Shown here: piece after piece, positions 1-10,103 of the stretch
Layout: every line of letters begins with the position of its first letter
How positions within the stretch are numbered: position 1 is the first letter of the stretch
Source of the DNA: Marinoscillum pacificum
Lineage (GTDB): Bacteria; Bacteroidota; Bacteroidia; Cytophagales; Cyclobacteriaceae
Assembly (NCBI RefSeq): GCF_024714495.1
Contig: NZ_JAMZMJ010000011.1
Location: 62,001 to 126,000, forward strand
Length of the DNA: 64,000 bases
Direction of reading: 5' to 3'
Made by a program: the position numbers and the translations under genes
Notes under the pieces: generated by a model
What the model saw: the letters and a program-made list of their open reading frames with translations, nothing else
Told to the model about the DNA's origin: nothing
Databases searched by the model: none

Positions 1-240
1 TACCCAATCATATTCACCCTGTGGCACTATTTGCCAAGGTCTGTTGGATCTCACTACATATTTCTGACTCACTCCTTCTACTCCTGCATTGATCCCTGTC
101 GGATTATCTTCGATGATGAAGTATGGTTCTCCTGAAAATCCCTCCTCTTCTTCGCAGGAAGAAAATATCAGCACACTTACAGATGCTACCATAAGTAGCA
201 TGAGCAAGTTGATAGTCGTTTTTAATCTATTAAAAGTCAT
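1..240 (-). CDS. BACON-domain lipoprotein of the SusCD locus, partial (N-terminal 80 residues)
   Basis: The window edge truncates this gene; the ATG is at 240. The first ~30 residues are a hydrophobic signal peptide ending in a lipobox (FSSC), followed by an acidic EEEE stretch. This is the usual signal for a surface-exposed lipoprotein in Bacteroidota. Residues ~57-75 (YVVRSNRPWQIV) match the strand that opens BACON domains, which are carbohydrate-associated Ig-like folds. It lies 23 nt after the SusD gene on the same strand, so it is probably the surface glycan-binding protein or a secreted enzyme of the same polysaccharide locus. The catalytic part, if any, lies outside the window. Confidence 0.75.
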   Translation of the reverse strand, partial: MTFNRLKTTINLLMLLMVASVSVLIFSSCEEEEGFSGEPYFIIEDNPTGINAGVEGVSQKYVVRSNRPWQIVPQGEYDWV

Positions 241-263
241 TATTTCTAAAATCTTGAATTGAA

Positions 264-1832
264 TTAATTACCTGAATCGATGGCTTGCTTGCTCCACCAC
301 ACTGGGGTCAACATGTTGTTGTCGCCACCCATTCTAGCCAATGCTGCTTCTGCATTGTCTGAATTGGTTGCCATAGTTGTAGTAGGGTAAGCAAACCGAG
401 TAGGCAAAGTGTAATTATTAAAGACAGTACCAGCTCCAATAGTCAACTCAGGATATCCTGTTCTGCGGTACTCATGATAGGCTTCCATGCCAATCCAGAA
501 TAGCGCCAAATGTTTTTGATTAGCAATTAACTCCGCTTTATTAGCAGCTCCAGACCAGGAAGCTAACTCAGAGTTAAGGAATGTAGTGATATCCTCATCT
601 GTTATAGAAACGGGCGCTTCACTGTAGTCACCAAACTCAGCCCATTTTTGGATAGATGCAGTCACAGCATTGGTATAGTAAGTTTGTGCCGCAGTTTCTC
701 CACCACTGATTAGACCATTTAGGGCTGCTTCAGCCAATATGAACTGTACTTCTGCATAATCCATGAACCAGCCTGGAGCATCTGCTCTACAGAATACCGC
801 CGCATTGAGCCAAGAGCTTCCCCGATCAACTACTGTGCGTTCTTCTTCCGTACACCCCGCTACCGTACCTATCCACAAGCTGTCAGGATTTGTATCAATG
901 CTTGGGTTTTTCTTAGCAAAAATCGCCAGACGAGGGTCCTCAAAAGTTTGATCACTTCCTTCAGTTACCACAGTCATTTTAATCAACTGCTCTGTGATCT
1001 TCCTACCAGAGCTAGTCAGATCACCTTCACTACTCAAGGCAAACTCATTCCTATAAGGATCATTCCCTGAAAACTGAACAGTTGCATTATCTGCATTGGA
1101 AGTGAATATAGGGTATTGACCAGGGCTGTCGATTATGGTCTGAATTTTCGCACCTGCTTGCATTTCAGCTCTGCCACTCACACGGCATAGCAATCTCAGG
1201 TACAGCGAGTTATTGAACTTTCTCCAACCGGCCATATCACCACCATACATACCATCCAGTGCTGGTTTAATGAATATGGGATCTGTGGCATATAGGTCAT
1301 TAGCTGTCTCCAAATCCGCAAACATTTGCTGATACACCTCCATTTGAGAATCAAACTTCGGCTTAGTTGTTCCTCCAAATCGCGCCATAAACGCTTCTGA
1401 ATAAGGAATATCGCCAAACATGTCTGTCAAATTGGACATATAAAGAACTTTCAATGTTAAAGCAATGGCCTGAAGGGATGCATCCTCCTGCTCTACACTC
1501 AAATCATACATATGAAGGGCATTGTTGGCATAGCGTGCATACAGATTCCATACACTCTGCCAGTTGCCGTCACTGATAAAGTATCTGTGCTCCTGACGTG
1601 TAGTACCGCCTGTGAAGGCTGTGAACTGTATCAGCTCATTATTCCAAAACCAGGTATAATTAAGCCATGCATTAGCTCCATTGTAAAGCAATGGCTCGAA
1701 CATGCCACTCGCTTTGATATCCCCAACATTGGTCGTATTGGGATTCGTATTGATTTCTTCAAAATCGGAGGTACAGCCAAGTACAGCAATAGCCAACCAT
1801 CCAAATATTACTATTCGACTAAATTTATTCAT
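264..1832 (-). CDS. SusD/RagB-family nutrient-binding outer-membrane lipoprotein
   Basis: A 522-residue protein with a signal peptide and lipobox at the N-terminus (AVLGC), then the FEEINTNPN segment typical of the SusD-like_2 group. The rest is the helical, TPR-rich SusD fold, including a YMSNLTDMFGDIPYSEAF region found in this family. It is known to sit as a lid on the SusC channel and deliver oligosaccharides or peptides to it. It starts 14 nt after the SusC stop, so the two are co-transcribed. The substrate cannot be told from sequence; no glycoside hydrolase is visible in the part of the locus shown. Confidence 0.93.
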   Translation of the reverse strand: MNKFSRIVIFGWLAIAVLGCTSDFEEINTNPNTTNVGDIKASGMFEPLLYNGANAWLNYTWFWNNELIQFTAFTGGTTRQEHRYFISDGNWQSVWNLYARYANNALHMYDLSVEQEDASLQAIALTLKVLYMSNLTDMFGDIPYSEAFMARFGGTTKPKFDSQMEVYQQMFADLETANDLYATDPIFIKPALDGMYGGDMAGWRKFNNSLYLRLLCRVSGRAEMQAGAKIQTIIDSPGQYPIFTSNADNATVQFSGNDPYRNEFALSSEGDLTSSGRKITEQLIKMTVVTEGSDQTFEDPRLAIFAKKNPSIDTNPDSLWIGTVAGCTEEERTVVDRGSSWLNAAVFCRADAPGWFMDYAEVQFILAEAALNGLISGGETAAQTYYTNAVTASIQKWAEFGDYSEAPVSITDEDITTFLNSELASWSGAANKAELIANQKHLALFWIGMEAYHEYRRTGYPELTIGAGTVFNNYTLPTRFAYPTTTMATNSDNAEAALARMGGDNNMLTPVWWSKQAIDSGN

Positions 1833-1846
1833 CGGAATGTTTCTTA

Positions 1847-4800
1847 TTAAAATGATAGTTGCACATTGACACCATAAGTTCTGGACATAGGAAAGGCCAT
1901 CGATTCTATTCCCTTATAGATATTAGAACCATTGAGCATCCCGGTATCAGGATCGTATTGAGGAAACTCCGTCAGACAAAACACATTGGTAGCAAATACT
2001 CCAACACTGGCTCCCTGTAAGAATCGAACCTTCTGACTGATTGAAGTTGGCAACTGGGCATCCAATCTCACTTCTCTTAATTTCAGATAAGAAGTACTGA
2101 ATGTGTTACTCTCCGTATTATTTCTATTCCACATGTAAGTGTTATAGTAAGTAAGGATATCGCTGGTTACAGTTTCATTCTTAGTGTAAGTCACATTGCC
2201 TTCCGCGTCAGTTACTGCGTTAACTCCTTCATGAACCAAACCATCATTTCTACCCTCCAGGGAGTTTTTCAGTTTGCCTTGATACGAAAGTGCAAAGTTG
2301 GTTACTGAGAAAGCATGACCGCCCATTTGACCTGTAAAGGCAGCAGTCAAGGTGAGATTTTTATACTTGATACGCTGCACCATACCTGCTCTCCAGTCTG
2401 GGTTTACTTTTCCTATCCTTCTATCTGGAGCTTCATCGAGCACTGGATAACCATCTGCATTTACAATATGCATACCTTCCGCGTCTACTTTGTTGCCATC
2501 CTCATCCAGATAAAACGCTCCCTCCGGTGCACGCTGGAATCCTCTTCCATAAATCACATGCATTTGCTCACCTACATAAGAGTAGATATAAGTTCGGTTG
2601 CCAATGGTAGTTCCCATATCTGTTTGTAGTGGCTCCTCAGGATCCCAACCATCTTGTAAGCTCACTAACTTGTTCACATTCTTAGACCAGTTGACATCAA
2701 ATGACCAGGCAAAATTGGAAGTCTTCACCGGCGTAATGGTAGAAGCTAATTCTATACCCTTGTTGGTGATCTCGCCGGCATTGATACGTACACCTGTTGC
2801 TCCTGTGATCTGATCTACGTTTACAGACACAATCTGATTTGTAGTGGATGAGCTATAAGCCGTTACATCAAATGTGAATCTATTTCGGAAAAACCTACCT
2901 TCTAAACCAGCTTCCCAGCTCTCTACATTCTCTGGTTTGATCAATGGATCTGGAATAGTCCCAGGTAACGCGTAACCTCCAGGATAAGACGTAGAACTGT
3001 AATATTGATCTAAGGAATACGGAGATGTATCGTTTCCTACATTGGCCCAAGACAATCTCGCTTTTAACATATCCATCCATCTAGCTCTTGAGTGAAGATC
3101 GAACACTTCATCCAGCAATACGCTGGCCGCTAATGAAGAATAGAAATAAGACCAGTTACCTTCTGATAAGGTACTTGACCAGTCATTTCTACCAGTAAAA
3201 TCAAGATAATACGTTTCATCCCAGCTAAGAGAAGTCATTCCATATAGACTATTGACCACTTTTTCACTTCTGTAATTGTAAGGATCTGGATTAACCCCTG
3301 TTGGCAAATTGGTAGTATGGTAAATACCTTCTTCACCTAATTGATCCAAAGTAATCTTACTGTTGTAGTATTTGTTGATTCGGTTGTTTCCTCCAAACAT
3401 CACTGACAACCCTAATCTCTTGCTAACCAGAGAATTGGTGTATCTCAGCATAAAGTCATTGTTATTTTCCAAAGTTCGTACTGTCTGCTCTCGGTAAAAC
3501 CCGTTCATATATCCAGCGGTGTAATATGGTCTACGTTGTGTACGAAACTCATCTGCCCAGTCAAGTCCAGATCTTAAATCCAATTCCAAACCATCCATTA
3601 AGTCGAATGTCAAGGTCATATTACCGATCACACGATCTTTGTCCTGAGTATTAAGTGCTTCATAAAGTGTTCTATATGGGTTGAACGAATTAGCACTTGG
3701 AAAAACTAATCCCTGACCATTCTCGCCAGCAGCGGACCAATTCGTATAGTTATACCTTCCATCGAAGTACTCGTTTTTCCAATCATCCATGCTGTTCACA
3801 TTGAATCCCCAGACCAAGGAATACATTGGATTGGTTTCGTCATAACCTCCACCTGGCATATTATCACTCTTACGATGATAGTAATTGACTTTAGTCTGGA
3901 ACCTTATTCGGTCGTTAACCGGAGTAGACAATGCTACAGATACCGCCTGTCGATCAAATCCTGTATTAGGAAGTATCCATTTATTTCGATAATCTGTGAA
4001 TGAGAATCTGGTAGTCGTTCCTTCTCCATTATTTCCACTAATAGAAATCGTATTATTAGTGGTTACACCTGTTTGAAAAAGGCCTGTATACCAGTCATCC
4101 TGATATTGCCATGGGAGTTTAGTAAACTCACCTGTTTCCCAGTTTTTGGAAGCGTAGAGGTATCTGTATTTGTCATCACCAAATTTCTCACCAAAAGTGT
4201 AACGCGAATAGTGTCTTGAAACAGGCATTGCATCCTCACTCATATCTGCGGAGAGCTCCCATAACGAGTAAGGATTTCTACCAAGATCTGAACCATTCCC
4301 ATATTCCGTTTGGAAATCTGGAAAGTACCCTGCTTTTTCGAAGGTCACAGATGAATTGATAGACACGCCAATACCCTTATTCTTTCTACCTGATTTTGTG
4401 GTGATGATAATGGCTCCATTGGCAGCACGTGAACCATAAAGCGCAGCTGCTGCAGGTCCCTTCAATACCGACACAGCTTCTATATCATCTGGATTGATAT
4501 CACTGGCACCATTACCAAAGTCAACTGGAGCATCTGCTTGTGCATAGTTACTAACACTTCTAGTGGCGGTCATACCTGACGAAATAGGCACTCCATCTAT
4601 CACAAAAAGTGGCTCATTGTTACCATAGTTCAACGACTGGTCTCCGCGAAGAGAAACACGTACAGAACCAGCAGGACCTGTTCCTGCGTTAGCAAAAAAC
4701 AATCCTGGCACCTGGCCAGACATATTATTTAACCAGTTACCTGAGACTGATTTGGTAAGATCTTCTCCCCCTACTTCAGCAACGGAGTAACCCAGAGCCT

Positions 4801-5416
4801 TTTCTTCTCTAGCAATGTTGAGCGCTGTTACCACCACTTCATTCATCACAGTAGTTTGCTCCTTCATAACAACATCTATCTGTGTCTGACTACCGACCTG
4901 CACTTCCTGGTTTTCCATACCAATGAATGAATATACCAATATCCCATGAGTAGGCACCGCATTCAGCCTGTAGTTGCCATCCAGATCGGTAGTTGTCCCA
5001 ACACCGGACCCCTTAAGCATAACAGTGGCGCCAACCAGGGCATCACCCTCTGGAGCTTTTACTGTTCCTTTGATCATGACATCCTTTCCAGATCTTAATT
5101 TGACAGAAATCACCTTGTTGTTGACTTCATAATCAATAGGAAACTGCTCACTCAGCAGCTCCATGACTTCTTTTACTGTTTTATCCGAAATATCCAGACT
5201 AACAGTCTTTGATTGCTCTACAACATCTTTTGAATAAGCTATCGCAAATGATGTTTGCTTCTCTATTTCTTTAAGAATTTCAGTCAGTTTAGCTCCCCTG
5301 ACTTCCAGATCAATACGCACATCAGATCCAATCTGAGCGCTCAAGCTTGCTATACCCACCATAAATAACATGAGGTATGCAAAAGCTTTTTTTAAGGTAA
5401 TGGTTAAAAAGTCCAT
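1847..5416 (-). CDS. SusC/RagA-family TonB-dependent transporter with STN domain
   Basis: A 1,189-residue outer-membrane transporter. After a signal peptide (to ~residue 28) comes an STN domain (~33-107), a carboxypeptidase-regulatory-like Ig fold (~113-187), a TonB box-like MNEVVVTAL, the plug (~200-335, with the NYGNNEPLFVIDGVPI segment typical of SusC proteins) and the 22-strand barrel to the C-terminus. The STN domain is the signature of transporters that signal to an anti-sigma factor when they load substrate, and FecR and an ECF sigma factor are encoded directly upstream on the same strand. Length and domain order fit the family; no disruption is seen. Confidence 0.95.
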   Translation of the reverse strand: MDFLTITLKKAFAYLMLFMVGIASLSAQIGSDVRIDLEVRGAKLTEILKEIEKQTSFAIAYSKDVVEQSKTVSLDISDKTVKEVMELLSEQFPIDYEVNNKVISVKLRSGKDVMIKGTVKAPEGDALVGATVMLKGSGVGTTTDLDGNYRLNAVPTHGILVYSFIGMENQEVQVGSQTQIDVVMKEQTTVMNEVVVTALNIAREEKALGYSVAEVGGEDLTKSVSGNWLNNMSGQVPGLFFANAGTGPAGSVRVSLRGDQSLNYGNNEPLFVIDGVPISSGMTATRSVSNYAQADAPVDFGNGASDINPDDIEAVSVLKGPAAAALYGSRAANGAIIITTKSGRKNKGIGVSINSSVTFEKAGYFPDFQTEYGNGSDLGRNPYSLWELSADMSEDAMPVSRHYSRYTFGEKFGDDKYRYLYASKNWETGEFTKLPWQYQDDWYTGLFQTGVTTNNTISISGNNGEGTTTRFSFTDYRNKWILPNTGFDRQAVSVALSTPVNDRIRFQTKVNYYHRKSDNMPGGGYDETNPMYSLVWGFNVNSMDDWKNEYFDGRYNYTNWSAAGENGQGLVFPSANSFNPYRTLYEALNTQDKDRVIGNMTLTFDLMDGLELDLRSGLDWADEFRTQRRPYYTAGYMNGFYREQTVRTLENNNDFMLRYTNSLVSKRLGLSVMFGGNNRINKYYNSKITLDQLGEEGIYHTTNLPTGVNPDPYNYRSEKVVNSLYGMTSLSWDETYYLDFTGRNDWSSTLSEGNWSYFYSSLAASVLLDEVFDLHSRARWMDMLKARLSWANVGNDTSPYSLDQYYSSTSYPGGYALPGTIPDPLIKPENVESWEAGLEGRFFRNRFTFDVTAYSSSTTNQIVSVNVDQITGATGVRINAGEITNKGIELASTITPVKTSNFAWSFDVNWSKNVNKLVSLQDGWDPEEPLQTDMGTTIGNRTYIYSYVGEQMHVIYGRGFQRAPEGAFYLDEDGNKVDAEGMHIVNADGYPVLDEAPDRRIGKVNPDWRAGMVQRIKYKNLTLTAAFTGQMGGHAFSVTNFALSYQGKLKNSLEGRNDGLVHEGVNAVTDAEGNVTYTKNETVTSDILTYYNTYMWNRNNTESNTFSTSYLKLREVRLDAQLPTSISQKVRFLQGASVGVFATNVFCLTEFPQYDPDTGMLNGSNIYKGIESMAFPMSRTYGVNVQLSF

Positions 5417-5550
5417 TAATTACAATACTTTTAATTCAGTTTAATTGAGTTACTAGATAATTCGATTATGAAGCTCGAAAGCGATGGCCGTCGATTTCGG
5501 GCTTTTCTTTTTTACTTCTCGTCAAGGTTTATTCATATAGTTTGGTTTTG

Positions 5551-6480
5551 TCAATTACATGATTTTGCTGTTAGTTGTATCACGCCTTCTTTATCGGAAG
5601 TGTGTTTTATTCCATAGATGAATTCAAGACTGTTTAGTACATCATCCAGGTTGTTGTCATAGTAGCTACCAGAGATAGTGCATGATTGATGGTTATCTGC
5701 ATTCAGACGAACTTCAACACCAAATCGTCTTTGGAGGGTAATTGCCACCTCTTTCAGATCTGCATCAACAAAGACTATTTTTCCATCTTTCCAACTATAA
5801 TAGTCAGTGGCATCCACCTGTGTAAAGGAGATCTTAGGATTGGCATAAATTATTTGTTGATTCATTTCCAGAATAGCCAGCTCCTCACCAGTTTTAGTAC
5901 TCACTCCTACCTTGCCCGACCTCACAGTCACTGAAGCCTCCTCTCCGGGATAGTCATCCACAACGAAGCGTGTACCCAATACAAGCGTATTAAGATTAGT
6001 ACTTTTGACGATAAAAGGTTTCTCTGGATTATGTGTTACCTCGAAATATGCTTCACCAGCAAGTTTTATTTCGCGTTTAGGCAACCACTCCATCCACTTG
6101 AAATAGCGGAGTTCGCTACCTGAGTTAAGATATGCGACACTTGCATCTGGCAACCTTACCTGAAGTTTTTGACCATTTTGTGCTATAACCTGAACAGTGC
6201 CAAATCCCGCCTGATGTAAAATGAATAACGCTGAACAAATAATAAGTAAAGTAGAAGCAGCTGCAAGCAGCACCCTTCTCTTTGTATTGGTTTTATAAAT
6301 AGTCTGCTCAAAAATCTTCTGATCTAATCGTAGCTTTAGCAAACGATCACTAATGATACGCTCTTCTGACAGACCTTCTTGTTGCGCCTGATCGAAAACC
6401 TGATCTACAGCTTTGCTTTCTTGTTCAGTAACTTTTCCTTCTGTATATCTCCTAAAAAGGTCTCTTATCCTTTCTTCCAT
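5551..6480 (-). CDS. FecR-family anti-sigma factor
   Basis: A 309-residue protein. The open frame reaches a GTG at 6489, but the ATG at 6480 (MEERIRDLF) is preferred. The N-terminal ~65 cytoplasmic residues bind the sigma factor, one membrane helix follows (~69-89, LLAAASTLLIICSALFILHQ), and then the periplasmic FecR domain (VQVIAQNGQKLQVRLPDASV... FEVTHNPEKPFIVKS). The C-terminal DUF4974-like part (KEVAITLQRRFGVEV) contacts the transporter's STN domain in this family. It lies between the sigma gene and SusC and relays the substrate signal from outer membrane to sigma factor. Confidence 0.93.
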   Translation of the reverse strand: MEERIRDLFRRYTEGKVTEQESKAVDQVFDQAQQEGLSEERIISDRLLKLRLDQKIFEQTIYKTNTKRRVLLAAASTLLIICSALFILHQAGFGTVQVIAQNGQKLQVRLPDASVAYLNSGSELRYFKWMEWLPKREIKLAGEAYFEVTHNPEKPFIVKSTNLNTLVLGTRFVVDDYPGEEASVTVRSGKVGVSTKTGEELAILEMNQQIIYANPKISFTQVDATDYYSWKDGKIVFVDADLKEVAITLQRRFGVEVRLNADNHQSCTISGSYYDNNLDDVLNSLEFIYGIKHTSDKEGVIQLTAKSCN

Positions 6481-6643
6481 ATTGCACACTACAGGTGTTG
6501 TTCACCAATAGAGTACTCGTATTTGGAGTAGCACCTATGCCATTTTTTTCATTTAATAGACAGGTAACCTCCAGAGAGAAATGGAAATTCTGAAGTGACT
6601 TAAGCGAAACATTCAGATAACAATGGCCAAAAAAACATGACGA

Positions 6644-7186
6644 TTATTGAAGTAAAACTGCAAGTACCACAAGTACACTTGCTTGCTGACTGAAGGATAG
6701 CCTGAGCACATTCAACGCTTTATTGATTTGATTCTCAACCGTACTTACAGATAGCCCTAGCTCTTCTGCTATTTCCTTATTGGTGAGCTGATGTTTAAAG
6801 CGCAACTCAAACACCTGGCGACATCTATCAGGGAGCAATGAAGTTGCCTTGTTGGAAATCTCTTGCAACAGCTCTTCTGCTTCCTGGATGGAGTAATCCT
6901 GCTCATTCGTTTTGAGGACATCTACCACAGACTCTAATTGCAAATGGTTGAATTTATGCTTTCGAAAATGTTTGGCACATTGGAATCTTGCTGCTTGTAA
7001 TAGATATGCCTTTGGTTCCTTAATTTCGACCTGATCAAACCGATTCCAAAGATTGATAAAAATCTCTTGTACAATGTCCTCGGAATGCTCTTGTTCAGCA
7101 ATAATGTTATAAACATAGGCATAAACTATCTGCCAATATTGCTCATACATTTGTCTAAACTCTAGCTCTTTGTTGGATTTTCTCAT
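6644..7186 (-). CDS. ECF RNA polymerase sigma factor (FecI-like)
   Basis: A 180-residue sigma-70 family protein. Region 2 includes SEDIVQEIFINLWNRF (core binding and -10 recognition). Region 4 has the helix-turn-helix LTNKEIAEELGLSVSTVENQ. A short hydrophobic tail ends the protein, as in many Bacteroidota FecI-type sigmas. It is the first gene of the minus-strand series sigma-FecR-SusC-SusD-lipoprotein, the standard trans-envelope signalling arrangement in which transport of a nutrient switches on its own uptake genes. Its target promoter is probably in the 134-nt gap before SusC, but no clear ECF box could be assigned. Confidence 0.93.
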   Translation of the reverse strand: MRKSNKELEFRQMYEQYWQIVYAYVYNIIAEQEHSEDIVQEIFINLWNRFDQVEIKEPKAYLLQAARFQCAKHFRKHKFNHLQLESVVDVLKTNEQDYSIQEAEELLQEISNKATSLLPDRCRQVFELRFKHQLTNKEIAEELGLSVSTVENQINKALNVLRLSFSQQASVLVVLAVLLQ

Positions 7187-7333
7187 CTCAGTAGCTTGCT
7201 GGGTTGTCAGTAAAACTAGAGTCAGAAAATGGTTAAGAGATCATGTGAACATTAACGAATGATGATGTTTTCTGCTGCCGTTGTGCTTTACTCTTTCTTA
7301 TTTAGAATTTTCACGGGACGACAAAAACCAAAA

Positions 7334-7361
7334 ATAGCATCGAAGAAATCCTCGATGCTAT
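7334..7361 (-). terminator. Rho-independent terminator of the chemoreceptor gene
   Basis: A perfect 10-bp stem (ATAGCATCGA / TCGATGCTAT) with an 8-nt loop. Read on the minus strand it is followed directly by TTTTTGGTTTTTG. It lies 59 nt after the stop of the chemoreceptor gene and separates it from the sigma-factor operon. Confidence 0.85.
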
Positions 7362-7419
7362 CTAAATTATTTATTCCTAAAAACTGTAATGTTTATTCAG
7401 GACTTGTCATTGTCATAGA

Positions 7420-9186
7420 TCAAACCTCCTCAGAATCATATTCATGCGCTGATTCCTTAACCTTAGTTTTCAACGTGAATCGAGAAATACCCGACTGTAA
7501 ATCTTGAGAAGTAGAATTTAACCAATGGAATTTGGTCATATAATTTTCCATACCAGAAGATAGCTCACTAGCTGAACTTGAAATCTGCTCAGAACCTGCC
7601 GCTGCTTGTTCAGCAATTACCACCACATCTTCTGTGATAGTCACTACCTTATTAATGCTTTCATTCTGAGATGAAGTAGAAGTCAATATAGTCTCAGAAT
7701 AACCCAAAGTTTGTGTCGAAGAACGCTCTATCTCCATAAATACAGACTGAGCATTGTTAGAAGCTTCTACTGTGGACTTCACTAAAATGTTCATGGAAGC
7801 AATTACTTTGGCTGCCTCACTTGTATCTTTCTGTACATCCAAAATTAGGTTTTCGATCTCGCTTGCAGACTTTCTAGAGCCTTCAGCTAGTTTTCTGATT
7901 TCTTCTGCAACTACTGCGAAACCTCTTCCAGATTCTCCTGCCTGCGCTGCTTCAATTGCCGCGTTCAATGCTAATAAGTTGGTTTGAGAAGCAATTTCTG
8001 TGATGACACCTAACACTCTAGAGATCTCTTTTGATCGCTCAGTAAGCACCTGCATAGATTTGGTCGTCATGTTAGAGAAATCCGCAATCTCACCAATACT
8101 CCTCACTACATAGCTTGACAGTTTAGCTCCTTCCTCACTATTAGACACTCCCTCTTTTGCTGCTTTGTTAATAGCATCGGATTTACTGCTCATGTCTTGT
8201 GAGTTTTTCATCATGACCTCCACAAGACCAGATGTCTCATCTACTTTACGTACCTGAGTCTGTGCACCGTTATTCATCTGGACAATTGACGTTGCGATTT
8301 CACGCATACTCACGTTCATCTCCTCACCTGAAGTCAACATTTCTTCAGCAGCAGCGCCAATCTCTCCTGCACTATTCGAGATTTTGAATAACAACTCACT
8401 AAGGTTATCTAATGCAAGATTCAAATTATCCGTCATTTGACGAATATGACCTTTAGCATCGTTATCATATCTTAAAGTAAGATTACCATCAGCCATGGCT
8501 GAAACTATCTGATTTACTTCCATGATTGGATCAACTATTGAAGCCAATAGATTATTAACAGATTGGCCCAACTCCAACCAAACACCTTCTCTATCAGATA
8601 CGTCTATCCTGGAATCTAGTCTTCCATGATCTCCAGCTTCTTGCACCACCATATTGGTTTCATTCACCACATCACTCAACTTATGTCTTAACGTAATCAG
8701 TGATTGACCAAGAATATCTTTATCTCCAAGCGCAGTATATTGAACACTCAAGTCCCCATTGCCCATTGAGTTAGCGAAGTAGGCAGATTTCTTTATTTGC
8801 TCTAAAAAAAGGTTCAATGATTTAAAGAAAGCACCAGCTTCATCTTTTCTTACTAAATCTGCCTGATCGATGGAGATTTCTAAATCCCCTTCTCTTAGCT
8901 GATCAAAAGAAGCATTGATTCGCGTCATCGGACGCTCGATACTTAAACTTAACGTTCTAAAAGTGAGGAAAACAGCTACAATACCGATCGGAATACTGTA
9001 GGTGAGATGGATCAATCCGAAGTGACCTACAGCATAGGCTTCAGTAACCACAATAAACATCGTAGCAATGATCCAAATTCCGGATTTATAAATGAACGAT
9101 TTCCTAAAAATCTTCCAGTTGATGTAAAGCAACGTAGGAAGCACTCCACCATAAATAATGGCAACAAAAATGATGAATTCGCGCAT
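7420..9186 (-). CDS. Methyl-accepting chemotaxis protein with a three-helix membrane part and tandem HAMP-like units
   Basis: A 588-residue chemoreceptor. Residues 2-22, 35-54 and 60-79 are membrane helices separated by only short turns, so there is no periplasmic sensor domain. A chain of HAMP-like units follows (~80-130, ~135-180 and ~190-265). The C-terminal cytoplasmic hairpin carries the invariant tip [20 protein letters not shown] (~397-416) and [15 protein letters not shown]. It would signal to CheA/CheW, probably to control gliding or a regulatory output, because no che or flagellar genes are nearby. The likely input is a membrane or cytoplasmic state, or a partner protein. Confidence 0.93.
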   Translation of the reverse strand: MREFIIFVAIIYGGVLPTLLYINWKIFRKSFIYKSGIWIIATMFIVVTEAYAVGHFGLIHLTYSIPIGIVAVFLTFRTLSLSIERPMTRINASFDQLREGDLEISIDQADLVRKDEAGAFFKSLNLFLEQIKKSAYFANSMGNGDLSVQYTALGDKDILGQSLITLRHKLSDVVNETNMVVQEAGDHGRLDSRIDVSDREGVWLELGQSVNNLLASIVDPIMEVNQIVSAMADGNLTLRYDNDAKGHIRQMTDNLNLALDNLSELLFKISNSAGEIGAAAEEMLTSGEEMNVSMREIATSIVQMNNGAQTQVRKVDETSGLVEVMMKNSQDMSSKSDAINKAAKEGVSNSEEGAKLSSYVVRSIGEIADFSNMTTKSMQVLTERSKEISRVLGVITEIASQTNLLALNAAIEAAQAGESGRGFAVVAEEIRKLAEGSRKSASEIENLILDVQKDTSEAAKVIASMNILVKSTVEASNNAQSVFMEIERSSTQTLGYSETILTSTSSQNESINKVVTITEDVVVIAEQAAAGSEQISSSASELSSGMENYMTKFHWLNSTSQDLQSGISRFTLKTKVKESAHEYDSEEV

Positions 9187-9412
9187 GGCTTTGGTTCTTG
9201 ATGATTAATACATTTTGACGTAGGACTAATGTACTGTCAAAAGGCGACCTAAGTTTAGAAATTAGCAGCTAAAATCCTTGAATTTTAAGATAAACCTGAC
9301 ATAAATCACATGAAGCGGAAAAATTCCAACATGAACCAATTTCCAGATTCACAAAAGAGGTGGGTTCAAATTTACATTTTTACCAATAAAACCATCTTCT
9401 GTAAACAAAAAA

Positions 9413-10039
9413 TCAAATATTCGTTTTTAGAAGTAGGCAAATCACGTAGATATCGGTAAAATCAGTAATTATTTTGAACTGGTCAGACAATGTACCCATC
9501 GCCCTGATTTTCACCTCTTTATCAACAATCTCAATTTCCAAATCTTCAAACTCCATTCCTTTGCGAGTTAGAGGATATTGCATTTTGAAAAAAGCTTCTT
9601 TCGCTGAAAACATCAATGTACTTAATTGCCTTTGATCATCGAATGATCGATTGTTTAGAAAGTCAATTTCCTTTTCAGTGAACAACACCTTCCATAGATC
9701 ACGATCTATTCTTCCAACACGTTCTATATCCAAGCCCACAGCATCAATTTCATTCGTCAATGCTACGACTGCTCCGGCTAAACCGAATGTATGACTGATA
9801 GACCCCCTTATATCTGATGGCCACAAAGGCACTCCATCTTTATCTCTTAGAATGGCCTGACGTTTTCCAAAATAGTTCAAGCACTGATGTGCGCAATACC
9901 TTCCTCTATTGAAATCTAGCTGACGATTTGCTTCATATTGATTGCACAAAGCAACCTCCTCATCATACAACTCTGACCCCCTTATTTCGGCAGATGTAAA
10001 ATGAGACACCACTCCTTCAGGGAGCTGCAGTGATATCAT
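9413..10039 (-). CDS. 4'-phosphopantetheinyl transferase (Sfp type)
   Basis: A 208-residue protein if started at the ATG at 10039; an in-frame GTG exists at 10063, but it lies in a hairpin stem. Family motifs are RGSISHT (~77), GLDIERV (~103, with the metal-binding Asp and Glu) and FSAKEAFFK (~143). It transfers phosphopantetheine from CoA to a serine of an acyl carrier protein. It lies 64 nt downstream of the polyketide synthase on the same strand, so its evident client is the synthase's ACP (Ser2071). Length and motif spacing fit the Sfp group rather than the shorter AcpS group. Confidence 0.92.
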   Translation of the reverse strand: MISLQLPEGVVSHFTSAEIRGSELYDEEVALCNQYEANRQLDFNRGRYCAHQCLNYFGKRQAILRDKDGVPLWPSDIRGSISHTFGLAGAVVALTNEIDAVGLDIERVGRIDRDLWKVLFTEKEIDFLNNRSFDDQRQLSTLMFSAKEAFFKMQYPLTRKGMEFEDLEIEIVDKEVKIRAMGTLSDQFKIITDFTDIYVICLLLKTNI

Positions 10040-10058
10040 AAAATAGCTGGTAATAAGT

Positions 10059-10087
10059 AACACCAGCGAGATATTCCCGCCGGTGTT
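10059..10087. other. Intercistronic hairpin between polyketide synthase and phosphopantetheinyl transferase
   Basis: A 10-bp stem with one G-T pair (plus strand AACACCAGCG / CGCCGGTGTT) around a 9-nt loop, filling most of the gap between the two genes. On the minus strand no U-run follows, so it is more likely a processing or partial attenuation element than a full terminator. It would set the transferase level below that of the synthase or protect the mRNA end. Confidence 0.5.
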
Positions 10088-10103
10088 TTGATTTAACTAA
10101 ATA

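Noticed and set aside
9213-9242. TTTTGAC / GTCAAAA inverted pair upstream of the chemoreceptor as a Crp/Fnr site
   Set aside because: The 16-nt spacing does not fit the N4 or N6 centre of Fnr or Crp sites.
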